NCBI GenBank assembly: GCA_900317845.1
Contig: ONII01000009.1
Coordinates: 51,285-115,284 of the forward strand
Length of the DNA stretch: 64,000 nucleotides
From: an uncultured Bacteroidales bacterium
GTDB lineage: Bacteria; Bacteroidota; Bacteroidia; Bacteroidales; UBA932
Reading direction: 5' to 3'
In this document: positions 44,216 through 53,203 of the stretch, piece by piece
Layout of the letters: every line of letters starts with the position of its first letter
How positions within the stretch are numbered: the stretch's first letter is position 1
Program-made: the position numbers and the translations under genes
The notes under the pieces: model-generated
What the model was told of the DNA's origin: nothing
Databases searched by the model: none
What the model saw: the letters and a program-made list of their open reading frames with translations, nothing else

Positions 44216-45190
44216 TTACACGAAATCGGAGACGCTAAAGACGCCCCTGGACCAGGCCACCGTAACGAGGACCAAGGCCACCAGGATCCAGAACAAGAGC
44301 CAGATGAGGGCATAGAAAATGCCGGTCCGGATGGTTCTGCCAATGCTTTTGCGCCAGCTGAGCGAGAGCCACTGGCGGTAATCGATCACCAAAATGACGG
44401 ACTGGACAATAAGGCCTGCCGATGTTTCCTTCCCCAAGGTGAGAAGGACGGCGAAGAGCATGAAGAAGCAGAACTGGCAGAGGACATAGGCGGCCGCGGC
44501 GGCCGATGCCGACCAGCGGACCTTGTACTTTCTGAGCGCCAGGCCCATGGAGAACCACAGGAGGAAGAAATTTCCCAGGAACAGCGTGATGCCCTTGCTT
44601 CTGAGGGAGCCTTCTATGGCCGCGAGGATGGCTTCCGGGCGCGTATCCACATCTTCCGGATGCTGGTCCAGATAAGGAAGGCGGCTTACCTGCTTAACCA
44701 GGCTGACGAAATCCTTGAACTCATTGGTATCGGTCATTTTTTCGATGGCGGCGTCGGGGGCTTCTTCGGAGGTGTCGGGGGCTGTGGCTTCCTCAGTGGT
44801 TTCTGTGACTTCCGGGGCTTCCTTAGGGGCGTCTTTTAATTCCACGGAAATGCCTTTATCCTCTTCTTCCTCCTTAGGCGACAGGGGCTGCAGGGCGGCC
44901 GATATCAGCGAGAAGAAGGCATAGAAGATGATGAGGGCCGTCAGCGGTGCCAGATAACGGTCGTGCTTGCCGCCAATATAGTCCCGAATCATGTATCCGG
45001 GGCGCAGGAGCAGGTGCACGAAGGTGCGCTTGGCGTCGTCATTGAGGAACGGGATGCTGTCAAAGGCGCCTTTGTAGAACTCCCCGCCTTCCACTTCCTT
45101 TTTGGCGGCACGCTCCCGCTTCCAGGGATAGTACCCCAGTACCTGCCAAATGTGGAACGCCCTTAAATAGACCTTGATCGAATGCTTCAT
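44216..45190 (-). CDS. DUF3667-like membrane protein
   Basis: 324 residues. The N-terminus has HLLLRPGYMIRDYIGGKHDRYLAPLTALIIFYAF, the motif that defines DUF3667, with the first helix after it. An acidic, Thr/Glu/Ala-rich linker (about 104-150) leads to three or four C-terminal helices. It is 3 bp downstream of the alcohol dehydrogenase gene. No biochemical function is known for the family. Confidence 0.75.
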   Translation of the reverse strand: MKHSIKVYLRAFHIWQVLGYYPWKRERAAKKEVEGGEFYKGAFDSIPFLNDDAKRTFVHLLLRPGYMIRDYIGGKHDRYLAPLTALIIFYAFFSLISAALQPLSPKEEEEDKGISVELKDAPKEAPEVTETTEEATAPDTSEEAPDAAIEKMTDTNEFKDFVSLVKQVSRLPYLDQHPEDVDTRPEAILAAIEGSLRSKGITLFLGNFFLLWFSMGLALRKYKVRWSASAAAAAYVLCQFCFFMLFAVLLTLGKETSAGLIVQSVILVIDYRQWLSLSWRKSIGRTIRTGIFYALIWLLFWILVALVLVTVAWSRGVFSVSDFV

Positions 45191-45193
45191 AGG

Positions 45194-46357
45194 CTATAAC
45201 GATGCCGTCAGTATTTCCGCGATATCCTGCTCTGCCAGAGGGGCATAGGCATGCTCCAGGCCCTCGTTCTCGGCCACGTGACGGGCCATCTCCGGAATGC
45301 GCTCCGGCCCGATACCCACCTCCCGCAGGTGCATCGGGATGCCCATGCTCTCAAAGAAGGCGTAGGTTTGTTCGATGGCCTTCTCCGCGATGGTTTCCGG
45401 TTTGAGCGTAGGGTCGATGCCAAAGACGTTGACGCCATACTTGACAAAACGCGGGAGCGTCCCGGGGCTCAGGATGTGCTTCATCCAGCGGGGCGTGATA
45501 ATGGCCAGGCCCACGCCGTGGGTGATGTCATAATAGCCGCTGAGGGCGTGCTCGATGCCGTGCATCGGCCAGCCGGATTCACTGTTTCCCAGGCTCATGA
45601 TGTTGTTGCACGCCAGGGTGCACACAAACATCATTTCTGCGCGCGCCTGGTAGTCCTCCGGGTTTTCCAGGCAGGCTTTCCCGTTCACCATGAGGCTCTT
45701 GAGGCCGGCCTCGCAGAAGCAGTCGTTCATGAGGGTGGTGTCTGCGCAGAAATACTGCTCCAGAATATGGTTCATGGCATCTGCCACACCTGCCGCCGTC
45801 TGGTTTTTGGGAACCGTGAACGTGTAGCACGGGTCCAGGAACGAGACTTTGGGGAAGACAAGCGGCGAGAAGTAGCACAGTTTGTCGTTGGTTTCCGTGC
45901 GGGAGATGACGCCGCCGCCATCGTATTCGCTGCCGGTAGCCGCCAGGGTGAGAATGTCCACGATGGGAAGGGCTTTCAAGGTGGGGGCTTTGCCGGTGAT
46001 GAGGTCCCAGGGGTCTCCGTCAAAGCACGCGCAGCCCGCAATGGCCTTGGAGCAGTCCAGCACGGAGCCGCCGCCCACGGAAAGGATTACCTCAATCTGG
46101 TGCTCCTTGCACAGTTTAACGCCTTCCAGCACCGACGGATTGTACTTGGGATTGGGCTGGATACCGGAAAGTTCCGTAATGTCAAAGTCTTGCAGCAGCT
46201 CCTTCACCTTTTGGTAAAGGCCTATGCGCTGGATGCTTCCGCCCCCGTAGGTGAGCAGCACTTTTTTTCCGTATTGTCCCAGCACTTCCGGGAGCTTCTC
46301 AATAACCCCTTTTCCAAATACGATGCGCGTAGGGGTGCAGTATTCAAAGTTTTGCAT
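45194..46357 (-). CDS. Iron-containing alcohol dehydrogenase (BdhA/YqhD type)
   Basis: 387 residues, NAD(P)-dependent. YTPTRIVFGKGVIEKLPEVL-like N-terminus (YCTPTRIVFGKG), LTYGGGSIQRIGLY, the GGGSVLDCSKAIA nucleotide motif, and metal-binding residues in DAMNHILEQY and HGIEHALSGYYDITHGVGLAI. Closest in layout to butanol dehydrogenase BdhA and aldehyde reductase YqhD. ATG 46357 gives the family N-terminus. A longer frame would include a Pro/Arg-rich stretch read through the leader. Own -33/-7 promoter upstream. Confidence 0.9.
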   Translation of the reverse strand: MQNFEYCTPTRIVFGKGVIEKLPEVLGQYGKKVLLTYGGGSIQRIGLYQKVKELLQDFDITELSGIQPNPKYNPSVLEGVKLCKEHQIEVILSVGGGSVLDCSKAIAGCACFDGDPWDLITGKAPTLKALPIVDILTLAATGSEYDGGGVISRTETNDKLCYFSPLVFPKVSFLDPCYTFTVPKNQTAAGVADAMNHILEQYFCADTTLMNDCFCEAGLKSLMVNGKACLENPEDYQARAEMMFVCTLACNNIMSLGNSESGWPMHGIEHALSGYYDITHGVGLAIITPRWMKHILSPGTLPRFVKYGVNVFGIDPTLKPETIAEKAIEQTYAFFESMGIPMHLREVGIGPERIPEMARHVAENEGLEHAYAPLAEQDIAEILTASL

Positions 46358-46439
46358 GGCGTTGCTTGTTTTATGCTTGCCGGCTTTCCAGCTTTGGGGC
46401 CTTGGGCCTTTGGCCGGTGCCGACCTGCCGTCAGTCTTA

Positions 46440-46470
46440 CAAAAGTAGGGAAAAAACCACAAAAAATCAA
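46440..46470 (-). promoter_or_regulatory. -33/-7 promoter of the alcohol dehydrogenase gene
   Basis: Minus-strand TTG (46468-46470), 20-bp spacer, TACTTTTG (46440-46447); leader of about 75 bases. Confidence 0.7.
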
Positions 46471-46560
46471 CACATTGTCCACTCCGGTCCCTTCCCCCAT
46501 CTTCAACGCCCCTCTCGTCCTTGTTTCCGGCCCTTTTTTTGGGTGTATCTCCTCAATCGC

Positions 46561-46650
46561 GTGACAGTTAATCATCTGTCCCACAGCCATTTACGCAATA
46601 ATCCTCGTTCAAAATTCGAACGAGGATTATCATATAACACGCTGTAAATC
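46561..46650. repeat. Dispersed palindromic element, copy 2
   Basis: ATAATCCTCGTTC (46598-46610) pairs with GAACGAGGATTAT (46618-46630). GTGACAG lies exactly 37 bp before the stem, as in the copy at 5409-5500. Both copies lie just beyond the 3' end of a minus-strand gene. Confidence 0.75.
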
Positions 46651-46678
46651 AATAACTTAACCGCCACTCGAAAGCCCC

Positions 46679-46933
46679 TCATGGGCGGAGATAGCGCGAC
46701 AGGGGGACGCCGGAGCGGACCACATGGTCCTTCTTGCCGTCCGGGTGCGTGATGGTGACAGTGAAGTCGATGGTGGCCGTGACGCTCCCCTTCACCGAGC
46801 GGAAGCTGGTGGGCAGGACCGATGAAATCCGGTACCCCTGCACCGAGAAGCCCTGGAAATACTGCGCATGCGCGGGTAAGATACTGAGCATCAGCGCAAT
46901 GAGGAGGGCAAGGCCATGTCGATTCTGTAGCAT
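46679..46933 (-). CDS. Small secreted protein, 84 residues
   Basis: A signal peptide with a clear cleavage site (LALLIALMLSILPAHAQ) and a 60-residue mature part, YFQGFSVQGYRISSVLPTSFRSVKGSVTATIDFTVT and so on, which resembles one strand set of LEA-14-like or immunoglobulin-like periplasmic domains (F-x-V-x-G-x-R-I...SLRGVxGxVxV). It may be a short version of that family. It begins 4 bp after the superoxide dismutase stop. No recognised function. Confidence 0.55.
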   Translation of the reverse strand: MLQNRHGLALLIALMLSILPAHAQYFQGFSVQGYRISSVLPTSFRSVKGSVTATIDFTVTITHPDGKKDHVVRSGVPLSRYLRP

Positions 46934-46937
46934 GTCC

Positions 46938-47525
46938 CTAGCCCCGCGTGGTGTATCTCCGTTCTACCTCGTCCCAATTAACGATGTTCCAGAGCGCCTT
47001 TAGATGATCCGGCCTACGATTCTGGTAATCAAGATAATAGGCGTGCTCCCAGACATCGAAGGTAAGGAGTGGAACCAGGCCCTTTTCCACGGGGTTGTGC
47101 GCACCTGCCTCCTGGGAGATTTGCAGCATACCATCAGGACTGGCCGACAGCCATACCCAGCCGCTGCCAAAAAGCCCCGCTCCCTTGGCCTCGAACTCCT
47201 TCTGAAAAGCCTCGAAGCTACCCCACTGCTTTTCAATTTGGGCAGCGAGGTTTCCCGCCGGAGCGTTGTCCGCCTTAGGCGCCTGGAACTGCGTGAAATA
47301 GAGGTTGTGGTTCAGGATTTGCCCGGCGTTGTTGAACAGGGCACCATCGGCCTTACGGACGATTACCTCCAGTTCCATTCCTTCGAAGGGGCTGCCAGGG
47401 AGCAGGTTGTTCAGGTTATTCACATACCCCTGCAGGTGCTTGCCGTGGTGGAAAGACAGGGTTTGGGCAGAAATGACCGGTGCCAGAGCGTCCGGTGCAT
47501 ATGGGAGGTTGATGAGCGTAAACAT
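46938..47525 (-). CDS. sodB: Superoxide dismutase (Fe/Mn family)
   Basis: 195 residues. Metal ligands are visible: His 26 (SFHHGKHLQGY), His 73 (ILNHNLYFTQF), and Asp/His in DVWEHAYYLDYQNRR. GSGWVWLS is the C-terminal domain signature. Protects against superoxide in the cytoplasm; Fe versus Mn or cambialistic use is not decidable by eye, although Bacteroides enzymes are cambialistic. ATG 47525 gives the family start; TATCTTCG lies about 20 bp upstream (47546-47553). Confidence 0.95.
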   Translation of the reverse strand: MFTLINLPYAPDALAPVISAQTLSFHHGKHLQGYVNNLNNLLPGSPFEGMELEVIVRKADGALFNNAGQILNHNLYFTQFQAPKADNAPAGNLAAQIEKQWGSFEAFQKEFEAKGAGLFGSGWVWLSASPDGMLQISQEAGAHNPVEKGLVPLLTFDVWEHAYYLDYQNRRPDHLKALWNIVNWDEVERRYTTRG

Positions 47526-47545
47526 ACTGTCGTCTATTTTCTTTG

Positions 47546-47553
47546 CGAAGATA
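47546..47553 (-). promoter_or_regulatory. -7 box of sodB
   Basis: Minus-strand TATCTTCG, one mismatch to consensus. Confidence 0.45.
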
Positions 47554-47610
47554 CAAACTTTTCTCATAATACCAGCGCCCCTCTCCATAGCAAATCCTGC
47601 GACAATTCCA

Positions 47611-47635
47611 AATTTTGGCAAGGCTTGCCAAAATT
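47611..47635. promoter_or_regulatory. Operator-like palindrome before the winged-helix-like gene
   Basis: AATTTTGGCAAG (47611-47622) and CTTGCCAAAATT (47624-47635) form a perfect 12-bp inverted repeat. Its end overlaps the TTG -33 box (47634-47636) of the promoter whose -7 box is GATCTTTG (47658-47665). A related palindrome overlaps the -33 box of the gene at 56060-56866. Confidence 0.65.
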
Positions 47636-47684
47636 GTGCGTCTGACGACCGGGCCGCGATCTTTGCAAGAAAATATTGCACTGT

Positions 47685-48101
47685 ATGTCAAAGAACGTTA
47701 CCATAAAGTCCGTTGTACCGGCTGGCACCCAGGGAAGTTTCTCCCTCCCGGAGCATGGCGTCAAGCTATACCTCAACCCTGCCGAGAGCACACTGTATCA
47801 ACTGTTTCTAGCCCACCCGGAGGGCCTTCTGGCCGATGACCTGGTTCTCCACTGGGAAGAACTCCGGGACATCTATGCCCACGAATCCCGTTTTGGCAGT
47901 CATGCACTCCAGGAGGATGCCCTGGTTTCCCTCTGCTCCGAATCCAAGCGTGTCTTCTACAGCAACATCTCCCGCATCAAACGAAAGTTCGTAGACGCAA
48001 TTGGCGCCCGGAAAGCCAGGGGCTACTATATAAAACGGTATCCGAATGGCCTATACCGAACCCTTGCCACACTAACCACCGCGCCACCCCACCAAGTCTG
48101 A
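47685..48101 (+). CDS. Putative winged-helix DNA-binding protein
   Basis: 138 residues, no membrane or secretion signal. The C-terminal half (ESKRVFYSNISRIKRKFVDAIGARKARGYYIKRYPNGLYRTLATL) has the pattern of a winged-helix recognition helix and wing, as in response-regulator C-terminal domains. The N-terminal part (LYQLFLAHPEGLLADDLVLHWEELRDIY) looks helical. No family name can be given. A palindrome overlapping its own -33 box suggests autoregulation. An in-frame TTG at 47676 is less likely as the start than ATG 47685. Confidence 0.55.
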   Translation: MSKNVTIKSVVPAGTQGSFSLPEHGVKLYLNPAESTLYQLFLAHPEGLLADDLVLHWEELRDIYAHESRFGSHALQEDALVSLCSESKRVFYSNISRIKRKFVDAIGARKARGYYIKRYPNGLYRTLATLTTAPPHQV

Positions 48102-48136
48102 TACAAAGTTATAGCCAATTCCACCCCATCCCAAAT

Positions 48137-48155
48137 CTTTGCAAGGTTTGCAAGG
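48137..48155. repeat. Third, imperfect TTGCAA-type palindrome
   Basis: CTTTGCAA (48137-48144) opposite TTGCAAGG (48148-48155). Same core as the palindrome at 56963-56991. It lies 3' of the winged-helix-like gene, not at a recognisable promoter. Confidence 0.5.
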
Positions 48156-48186
48156 ATATGATTCTGCTAATTATAGCACACAAAAC

Positions 48187-48211
48187 AAAAAGCGCCCTTC
48201 GAAGGACGCCT
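48187..48211 (-). terminator. Terminator of the toxin-antitoxin remnant
   Basis: A palindromic stem (GCGTCCTTCGAAGGGCGC on the minus strand) followed by CTTTTTG. Confidence 0.7.
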
Positions 48212-48214
48212 TGT

Positions 48215-48390
48215 TCATTTCTTGAACAAATCTGAATGAGTGCCGGTACGAACTAAATTCAGAATGTGTAATTCTCCATTATCTTCTTTATTTCCAGATA
48301 ACGCGTGTCTTTATTCTCCTCTGGAAGATTTCGCTTGCGTGCCAGCTTCAAATCCTTCTTATACTGGCCAGACAGGACGATGGTTCTCAT
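48215..48390 (-). pseudogene. YafQ/RelE-type toxin, deleted internally
   Basis: The start MRTIVLSGQYKKDLKLARKR is the normal N-terminus of a YafQ-type mRNA interferase. After LPEEN the frame diverges and stops. In another frame, shortly after, the bases encode DNGELHILNLVRTGTHSDLF, the family's C-terminus with its catalytic-region His and Phe, then TGA. About 40 central codons are missing. The ATG overlaps the antitoxin stop (ATGA), as in live systems. It cannot make a functional toxin. Confidence 0.8.
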
Positions 48391-48578
48391 AGTGAAGATA
48401 CGGTCTTCAGATAGTCGTCGAAAGAATCACATCTGGTACCACCACCATTACGAATTTCCGAAATGGCAGCCAGAGTTGTATCATTAGGTTCATCTATGAC
48501 ACCCAGGCTACGAAGGTAACCAACAAGGCTCTTACCCGCCTTGGTTCTTTCATTAATTGTGATTGTATAAGTTGCCAT
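48387..48578 (-). CDS. Antitoxin of a decayed YafQ-type system (RelB/DinJ-like)
   Basis: 63 residues, MATYTITINERTKAGKSLVGYLRSLG at the N-terminus and an acidic/neutral C-terminal tail (SFDDYLKTVSSL) that would cover the toxin. It is small, with no evident ribbon-helix-helix beyond the N-terminal strand. It precedes the broken toxin gene with a 4-bp overlap and has a perfect -33/-7 promoter, so it may still be expressed as an orphan antitoxin. Confidence 0.7.
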   Translation of the reverse strand: MATYTITINERTKAGKSLVGYLRSLGVIDEPNDTTLAAISEIRNGGGTRCDSFDDYLKTVSSL

Positions 48579-48602
48579 AACCTAATCCAAATTTATCCTT
48601 GA

Positions 48603-48634
48603 CAAAAGTAGCAAAAATCTAGCCAACAAACAAA
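48603..48634 (-). promoter_or_regulatory. -33/-7 promoter of the antitoxin gene
   Basis: Minus-strand TTTG (48631-48634), 20-bp spacer, TACTTTTG (48603-48610). Confidence 0.75.
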
Positions 48635-48674
48635 AAGAACAATCTTACCTCAACGAAAAGAAAAAGGAACGCGC

Positions 48675-49547
48675 TCATTCCACATAGCCTTCCTGGTCGT
48701 AGCCTTTCTGATGGCGGTGAATGAGCGAAACCAGCGGGAGCAGACGGGCATCGGGGACCTCCATCTTTCCAAAACGCTCAAACTGAGCCTGATAGCGCTC
48801 ACGGCTACCGGAGGCGGATAGGCGCTGCTCGATATCGGCCGGGACAAAGAAGGCTGAGCGGTCGGGGCCCAGATAGCGGTAGAACTCGGTGAGGTAGATG
48901 TTGATGCCCGCCAGGTCGAAGTCCCCGAAGTGCACATAGAAGTTGGGAATCTCCTGCAGCCAGGTGACGAGATCCCGCGACTGGGGATAGCGGGAGACCA
49001 GCAGCAAGGGCGCCACGCCATCTCCGCCAAACTGGTCCTGAATCTGTTCCCAAACCTCCTGTTGCCGCTCCGGGAGGCGGAAGTTCTCCATATTCTCCAC
49101 GCCCACCACAATGGCGTTGGAGGGGATGCGGAAGTTCAGGAAGTCATTGATATAGAGGAAACTGCCGGGGCACGGACACATCAGGATTTTTCGATCCCCC
49201 AGCCGCACGCTCAGCGGGCCGATGACATTCACCGGAAAGCCCGGGCAGGAGCGGACGGCCACGACCTTGGAGTCTCCGAGGAGCTGCACCTGCTGCGCAC
49301 GGGAATCGGCACCGGAGAGAACCGCTGCAGTTTCCTCCAGTTTGTCCGGCTGCAGGCCCTTGCTCCGCAGAAAGACATCAAACGCCGCCCGGGAAACCAC
49401 CTTCAGGGACTTCCGGCTGCCCCTCACAATACTGGAAACGCCCCCTTCCGACAGCATTTCATCGGACCATTCTGCCGGGAACCGACTAAAAGGGAGGGTC
49501 TCGCCTTGCCGCAATGCAGCAAACGCCTGAATCAGAGAAGCTCTCAT
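48675..49547 (-). CDS. jetD: Wadjet subunit JetD (TOPRIM nuclease)
   Basis: 290 residues. The C-terminal DUF2220/TOPRIM-like core has the acidic residues expected for the nuclease: Glu 151 in VVGVENMENF and the DxD pair in HFGDFDLAGINIY (Asp 209, 211). JetD cuts plasmid DNA after the JetABC motor has extruded a loop and met itself on a small circle. The protein is shorter than type I JetD proteins (about 390), so the N-terminal arm (DUF3322) is reduced. It overlaps jetC by 4 bp (ATGA) and is the last gene of the operon. Confidence 0.85.
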   Translation of the reverse strand: MRASLIQAFAALRQGETLPFSRFPAEWSDEMLSEGGVSSIVRGSRKSLKVVSRAAFDVFLRSKGLQPDKLEETAAVLSGADSRAQQVQLLGDSKVVAVRSCPGFPVNVIGPLSVRLGDRKILMCPCPGSFLYINDFLNFRIPSNAIVVGVENMENFRLPERQQEVWEQIQDQFGGDGVAPLLLVSRYPQSRDLVTWLQEIPNFYVHFGDFDLAGINIYLTEFYRYLGPDRSAFFVPADIEQRLSASGSRERYQAQFERFGKMEVPDARLLPLVSLIHRHQKGYDQEGYVE

Positions 49548-52500
49548 TCTGCTGCCGCCTCCTTCCGGCTCAGCAGTGACTGAATTACCGTGCGCGTTCC
49601 GTCCTTGGACAGCAAATAAGTGTGCTTGTAATCGGCCACGTTGTACGGCACGGGCGACCCGTTCACCAGAAAGATGTTGCGCGCGCCGGCGAAATCCAGG
49701 ATGCCGCGGACATTCCGGGGATGCAGCCGGCCAATCTCGTCCATCACGCAGTGGATGCGAAAATCCGAAAAACGCCCGCTCACCCGCTCCTTGAACACAT
49801 TGATGAGCATAATGTTCACCATCGCCTTCACCAGAACGTCCGTGCCGTCGGAGCCCACGGACGATATTTTCTCCACCCAGCCGGTGTCGTTGTCGTTCTC
49901 TGTGATCCGGAACTGGAGCTGGAAGGTGTCGCTGAGGGTGAGCCGGCTGCGCGAAGCATGTTCGCCGCCGGTAAGCAGTTTCATCAGCGACAGCAGATGC
50001 CCCACAGCCGCACTGCGGGACTCGTCCCGGGAAGCCCCGGAGAAGAGGTTCACCTGGTCCAGGTCGTAGCCGTGTTCATCGGCAAATTCCTTGATATGGC
50101 CCAGCAGGGTAACCATTTTATCGGCCGACGGGATGGTGCGAAGCTCAATACTCTTCACCGCGCCGATAAAGTTTTTCTCCTTAAAGTCGTAGTTGATATC
50201 CTTGACGATACCGGCAATCTCGGAGGAATTGCGCGAGACCTCGTCCATCTCGTGGGAGATGCGAAGGAGCAGTTCCGTGTAATGCCCGCTGGTGCGGCTG
50301 CGGAATTCCTCTATTTTGTCACTCTCCATGAATTCCACCAGCGAGGAGGCGAAGGCGCGGTACTCCTCGTCGGAGTGGTTGTCTGTCTTGAAATCGAAGA
50401 TATTCCCCGGGTTAAAGTGGGAAGTAAAGGCGTTAACGCTCTGATAGAAAGCTTGTTCCGTATTCCGTTTTTCGCTCAGGACCCGATGGATGGTATCGAT
50501 GAGCTGCCGGCAGGTTTTGTCCGTCTTCTTCTCCCGTCCCTCCGGGAGAAGAGGAAGGGCGTTACTTTGCTCAAAATTCTCCGCCTCCGAGAGGCCTTCC
50601 CGGAGCTGCTTCACAGCATCCCTCAGTTCCTGAAGGGTTTCCGTGGCGCGGGCAAGGGCATCCTCTTCTTTTCTTCGCTTAAGTTTATAACGCTCTGAGA
50701 GCGAAGTCTTTTTACCCTCCACCTTGGACTTTTCCGAGAGGAAGATTTCCTTCTTGTCCAGGTAGTCCTCCTTGTCTTTCCGGTAATTGAAAAGAATCTC
50801 CTTATTCTGCGCAATCCGTTTCAGCCGCTCCTGCAGGCTATGAATCTCCTTTTCACAGCGTTCCAGTGCCGTGGCATCGGCCCCCTGCCCGGAGAGTTCC
50901 CGGGTCTGCTCCGCGTGCAGTGCTTCCAATTCTGCTGAGAGTTCCTTCTCCCGGGTAGATATCTCTGCCTCCACCCGGGTGAGAGCATCGTCGTGCTGCT
51001 TTTGCAGCGACTTGCGCTTGCGGGCATCGGCCTCCATAAGCTTCTGGACCTCAGCCTCTTTCTCCTTCAGGAGGGCGTTCAGGGCCTCCGCGGCCAGCAC
51101 CTTCTCCGCGGTCAGTGCCTGCAGAGCCTCCTTGCACCTTCCCATCGCATCTTCCCGGGCCTTGCGGGTGTTTTCTTCCAGGAGCGAGAGGCGCTTGCCG
51201 GCATCCTCCAACTTGGCCGGCAGCATAAGGGCGGCCGCCTGCAGGCCGGATAGCTCGTCCCGCAGCGGCTTGATCCGGGCATTGTACTTTTTCCGAAGAA
51301 TAGCAAGTGCAGACTCCTTCCCTGCCAGAAGACCCTCCTGCCGCTCTTTCAGCGCTGAGAGTTCCTTTTCCCGCTGCCCTTTTTCTTTCATCAGCTGCTC
51401 CGGCGTGCGCACACGCATCTTGAGGGAGCTCAGGTCCAGATCCACCCCAAACAGGGAATCCCCCTTCGCCTCCGAGGGGTATAAGTTCTTGGCATAGAGC
51501 ACCGTACGTTCATCGGCTACTTTTCCTATTGTCCCCTCCCAGCCGGGCTTGTGCCGGGAAAGCCACTGGATCAGGGAACCGTCCATGGAGGCTAGGAGCC
51601 CCTCGATTTCCGCAATCTGGGCATCCCGTCCCTTCATCTGCGCCCCCACCTCCGAAAGCTGGTCGTCCCATTCGCGCGCTTCCCGATGCTGCTGGAACTG
51701 CCCTTCCTGCATGAGCTTCTCCACAAGCGCCTCCTGTGTTTTTATCGATGCCTCTAACCTGCCTTTTTCTCCGGCGAGGCGGGACTGCTCATCCCGGGCA
51801 GCCTGAATCTCCTGGGCAAAAGGCGAAAGATGGGCCGCGAGCGCCAGCTGTTTATCCGCTGCTGCCATCCGCTCCTGCAGGTCCGTGAGCAGGCTTTCCT
51901 GCGCCGACACGCGCTCCCGGAAGGCCTCATCCACACCGGAGAGCCCCGCCTGAAGAGCCTCCGAGAGCTTTTGTACCTGCGCATTCAGCGCTGCACCAAT
52001 CTCTACCTTTCGCCCCTCCCGGGCTGCGCGCCAGACGTCAAATCCCAGTTTCAATTCCCGCTCACGGTCCTTGTACTTGGCCGTGATATCGGCATACTCC
52101 CGGGTGAGCCGGTCACGGAGCGCCTGTGCCGATTCCAACGAGGCCTGTAGCGCCGGCTCCTGCCCGTCCTCCTCAATAATCGTCTGGATACCAAGCCCTT
52201 CGTATTTCTTCCGAAGTTTAGGAATCCTGTCCAATTTATCGTTCAGGGCACCCAGTTCCTGCTCCAGGGAAGAGAGTTCATGATTAAACTTATCCTGCAA
52301 ATCGTCCAGCCTGTCCTTACACTTCTGTTGCAGCACCTCCGTCTCTTCTACCTGCCTGTCCAGCAGCGGAATCCGCTCCTGCGCATACCGGCGGGCGTAG
52401 CGGAGCTCCAGTAGGCTGCCCGTAAGTTCATCGTCCAGATACAGGAGCTTCCGGTACAGCTCCACCACCTTCTCCCCCTGGCGACGCACCGTCACCTCCC

Positions 52501-53203
52501 CTTGTTTATTCTTCTGGAACCACTGGGAAATGTCATTATATTCCCGTTCAAAACCCGCAAGCTGGCTGCGAAAATACACCAGGTCGATGCCCGGCTCTTC
52601 GTCTCCGAGGGACCTTATTATAATGTCCTTAATGAAATCGGCATCCACCTTGGCGCCCAGAAACACATTCTGGAGGCTTCGTGGAATGTTCTGATACTTA
52701 GCCGTTTCCATGATGCAGAAGCGGGCAAACTCCTTGCCGGTGGCGCGCTTGTTCCCGTAGATAATGTCCCGGTACTCCTGGTACTCGTCCACAATACGGG
52801 TCATGGGAGCGCCCTCCACGCGGCGGCGAATGACGGAAGAGTCGGCCGTCACCTCCCCGGCCTCGTCAATGAGCCATTCCCGCCGGAACGGTGCCCCGAT
52901 AAAGCGGAAGACGCTATGCGCGTGCGAGCGGGAAACCAGCACCGTAAAGGCGCCGAACTCGCTCTCCACCTCGTAGGCGATGTAGGAATTGGCGCCCGGA
53001 AGATAGAAATCGTCAAACGACTTCTTCTCCCGGCTGATGCCCAGGTGCATCTTGTCCCCCGTATAGAAAAACAGGATGGCACGGAGCACGGTGCTCTTTC
53101 CAACACCCTGCGTACCAATCAGATGCACATTCCCGTCCAGGCGTACCTCCCCGTAACGGATGTTGGCGCTGTTCACAAATACAATTCTACTGAGCTGTCT
53201 CAT
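49544..53203 (-). CDS. jetC: Wadjet subunit JetC (SMC/MukB-like ATPase)
   Basis: 1219 residues. Walker A is GTQGVGKST (30-38) in an N-terminal ABC half-domain; long coiled coils fill about residues 240-930, with a hinge-like break near 560-620. The C-terminal half has a Walker B-like HCVMDEIGRLHPRN and NIFLVNGSPVP. This is the DNA-loop-extruding motor that together with JetA and JetB recognises circular plasmids. Its start overlaps jetB by 17 bp. Nothing in the sequence suggests inactivation. Confidence 0.92.
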   Translation of the reverse strand: MRQLSRIVFVNSANIRYGEVRLDGNVHLIGTQGVGKSTVLRAILFFYTGDKMHLGISREKKSFDDFYLPGANSYIAYEVESEFGAFTVLVSRSHAHSVFRFIGAPFRREWLIDEAGEVTADSSVIRRRVEGAPMTRIVDEYQEYRDIIYGNKRATGKEFARFCIMETAKYQNIPRSLQNVFLGAKVDADFIKDIIIRSLGDEEPGIDLVYFRSQLAGFEREYNDISQWFQKNKQGEVTVRRQGEKVVELYRKLLYLDDELTGSLLELRYARRYAQERIPLLDRQVEETEVLQQKCKDRLDDLQDKFNHELSSLEQELGALNDKLDRIPKLRKKYEGLGIQTIIEEDGQEPALQASLESAQALRDRLTREYADITAKYKDRERELKLGFDVWRAAREGRKVEIGAALNAQVQKLSEALQAGLSGVDEAFRERVSAQESLLTDLQERMAAADKQLALAAHLSPFAQEIQAARDEQSRLAGEKGRLEASIKTQEALVEKLMQEGQFQQHREAREWDDQLSEVGAQMKGRDAQIAEIEGLLASMDGSLIQWLSRHKPGWEGTIGKVADERTVLYAKNLYPSEAKGDSLFGVDLDLSSLKMRVRTPEQLMKEKGQREKELSALKERQEGLLAGKESALAILRKKYNARIKPLRDELSGLQAAALMLPAKLEDAGKRLSLLEENTRKAREDAMGRCKEALQALTAEKVLAAEALNALLKEKEAEVQKLMEADARKRKSLQKQHDDALTRVEAEISTREKELSAELEALHAEQTRELSGQGADATALERCEKEIHSLQERLKRIAQNKEILFNYRKDKEDYLDKKEIFLSEKSKVEGKKTSLSERYKLKRRKEEDALARATETLQELRDAVKQLREGLSEAENFEQSNALPLLPEGREKKTDKTCRQLIDTIHRVLSEKRNTEQAFYQSVNAFTSHFNPGNIFDFKTDNHSDEEYRAFASSLVEFMESDKIEEFRSRTSGHYTELLLRISHEMDEVSRNSSEIAGIVKDINYDFKEKNFIGAVKSIELRTIPSADKMVTLLGHIKEFADEHGYDLDQVNLFSGASRDESRSAAVGHLLSLMKLLTGGEHASRSRLTLSDTFQLQFRITENDNDTGWVEKISSVGSDGTDVLVKAMVNIMLINVFKERVSGRFSDFRIHCVMDEIGRLHPRNVRGILDFAGARNIFLVNGSPVPYNVADYKHTYLLSKDGTRTVIQSLLSRKEAAAE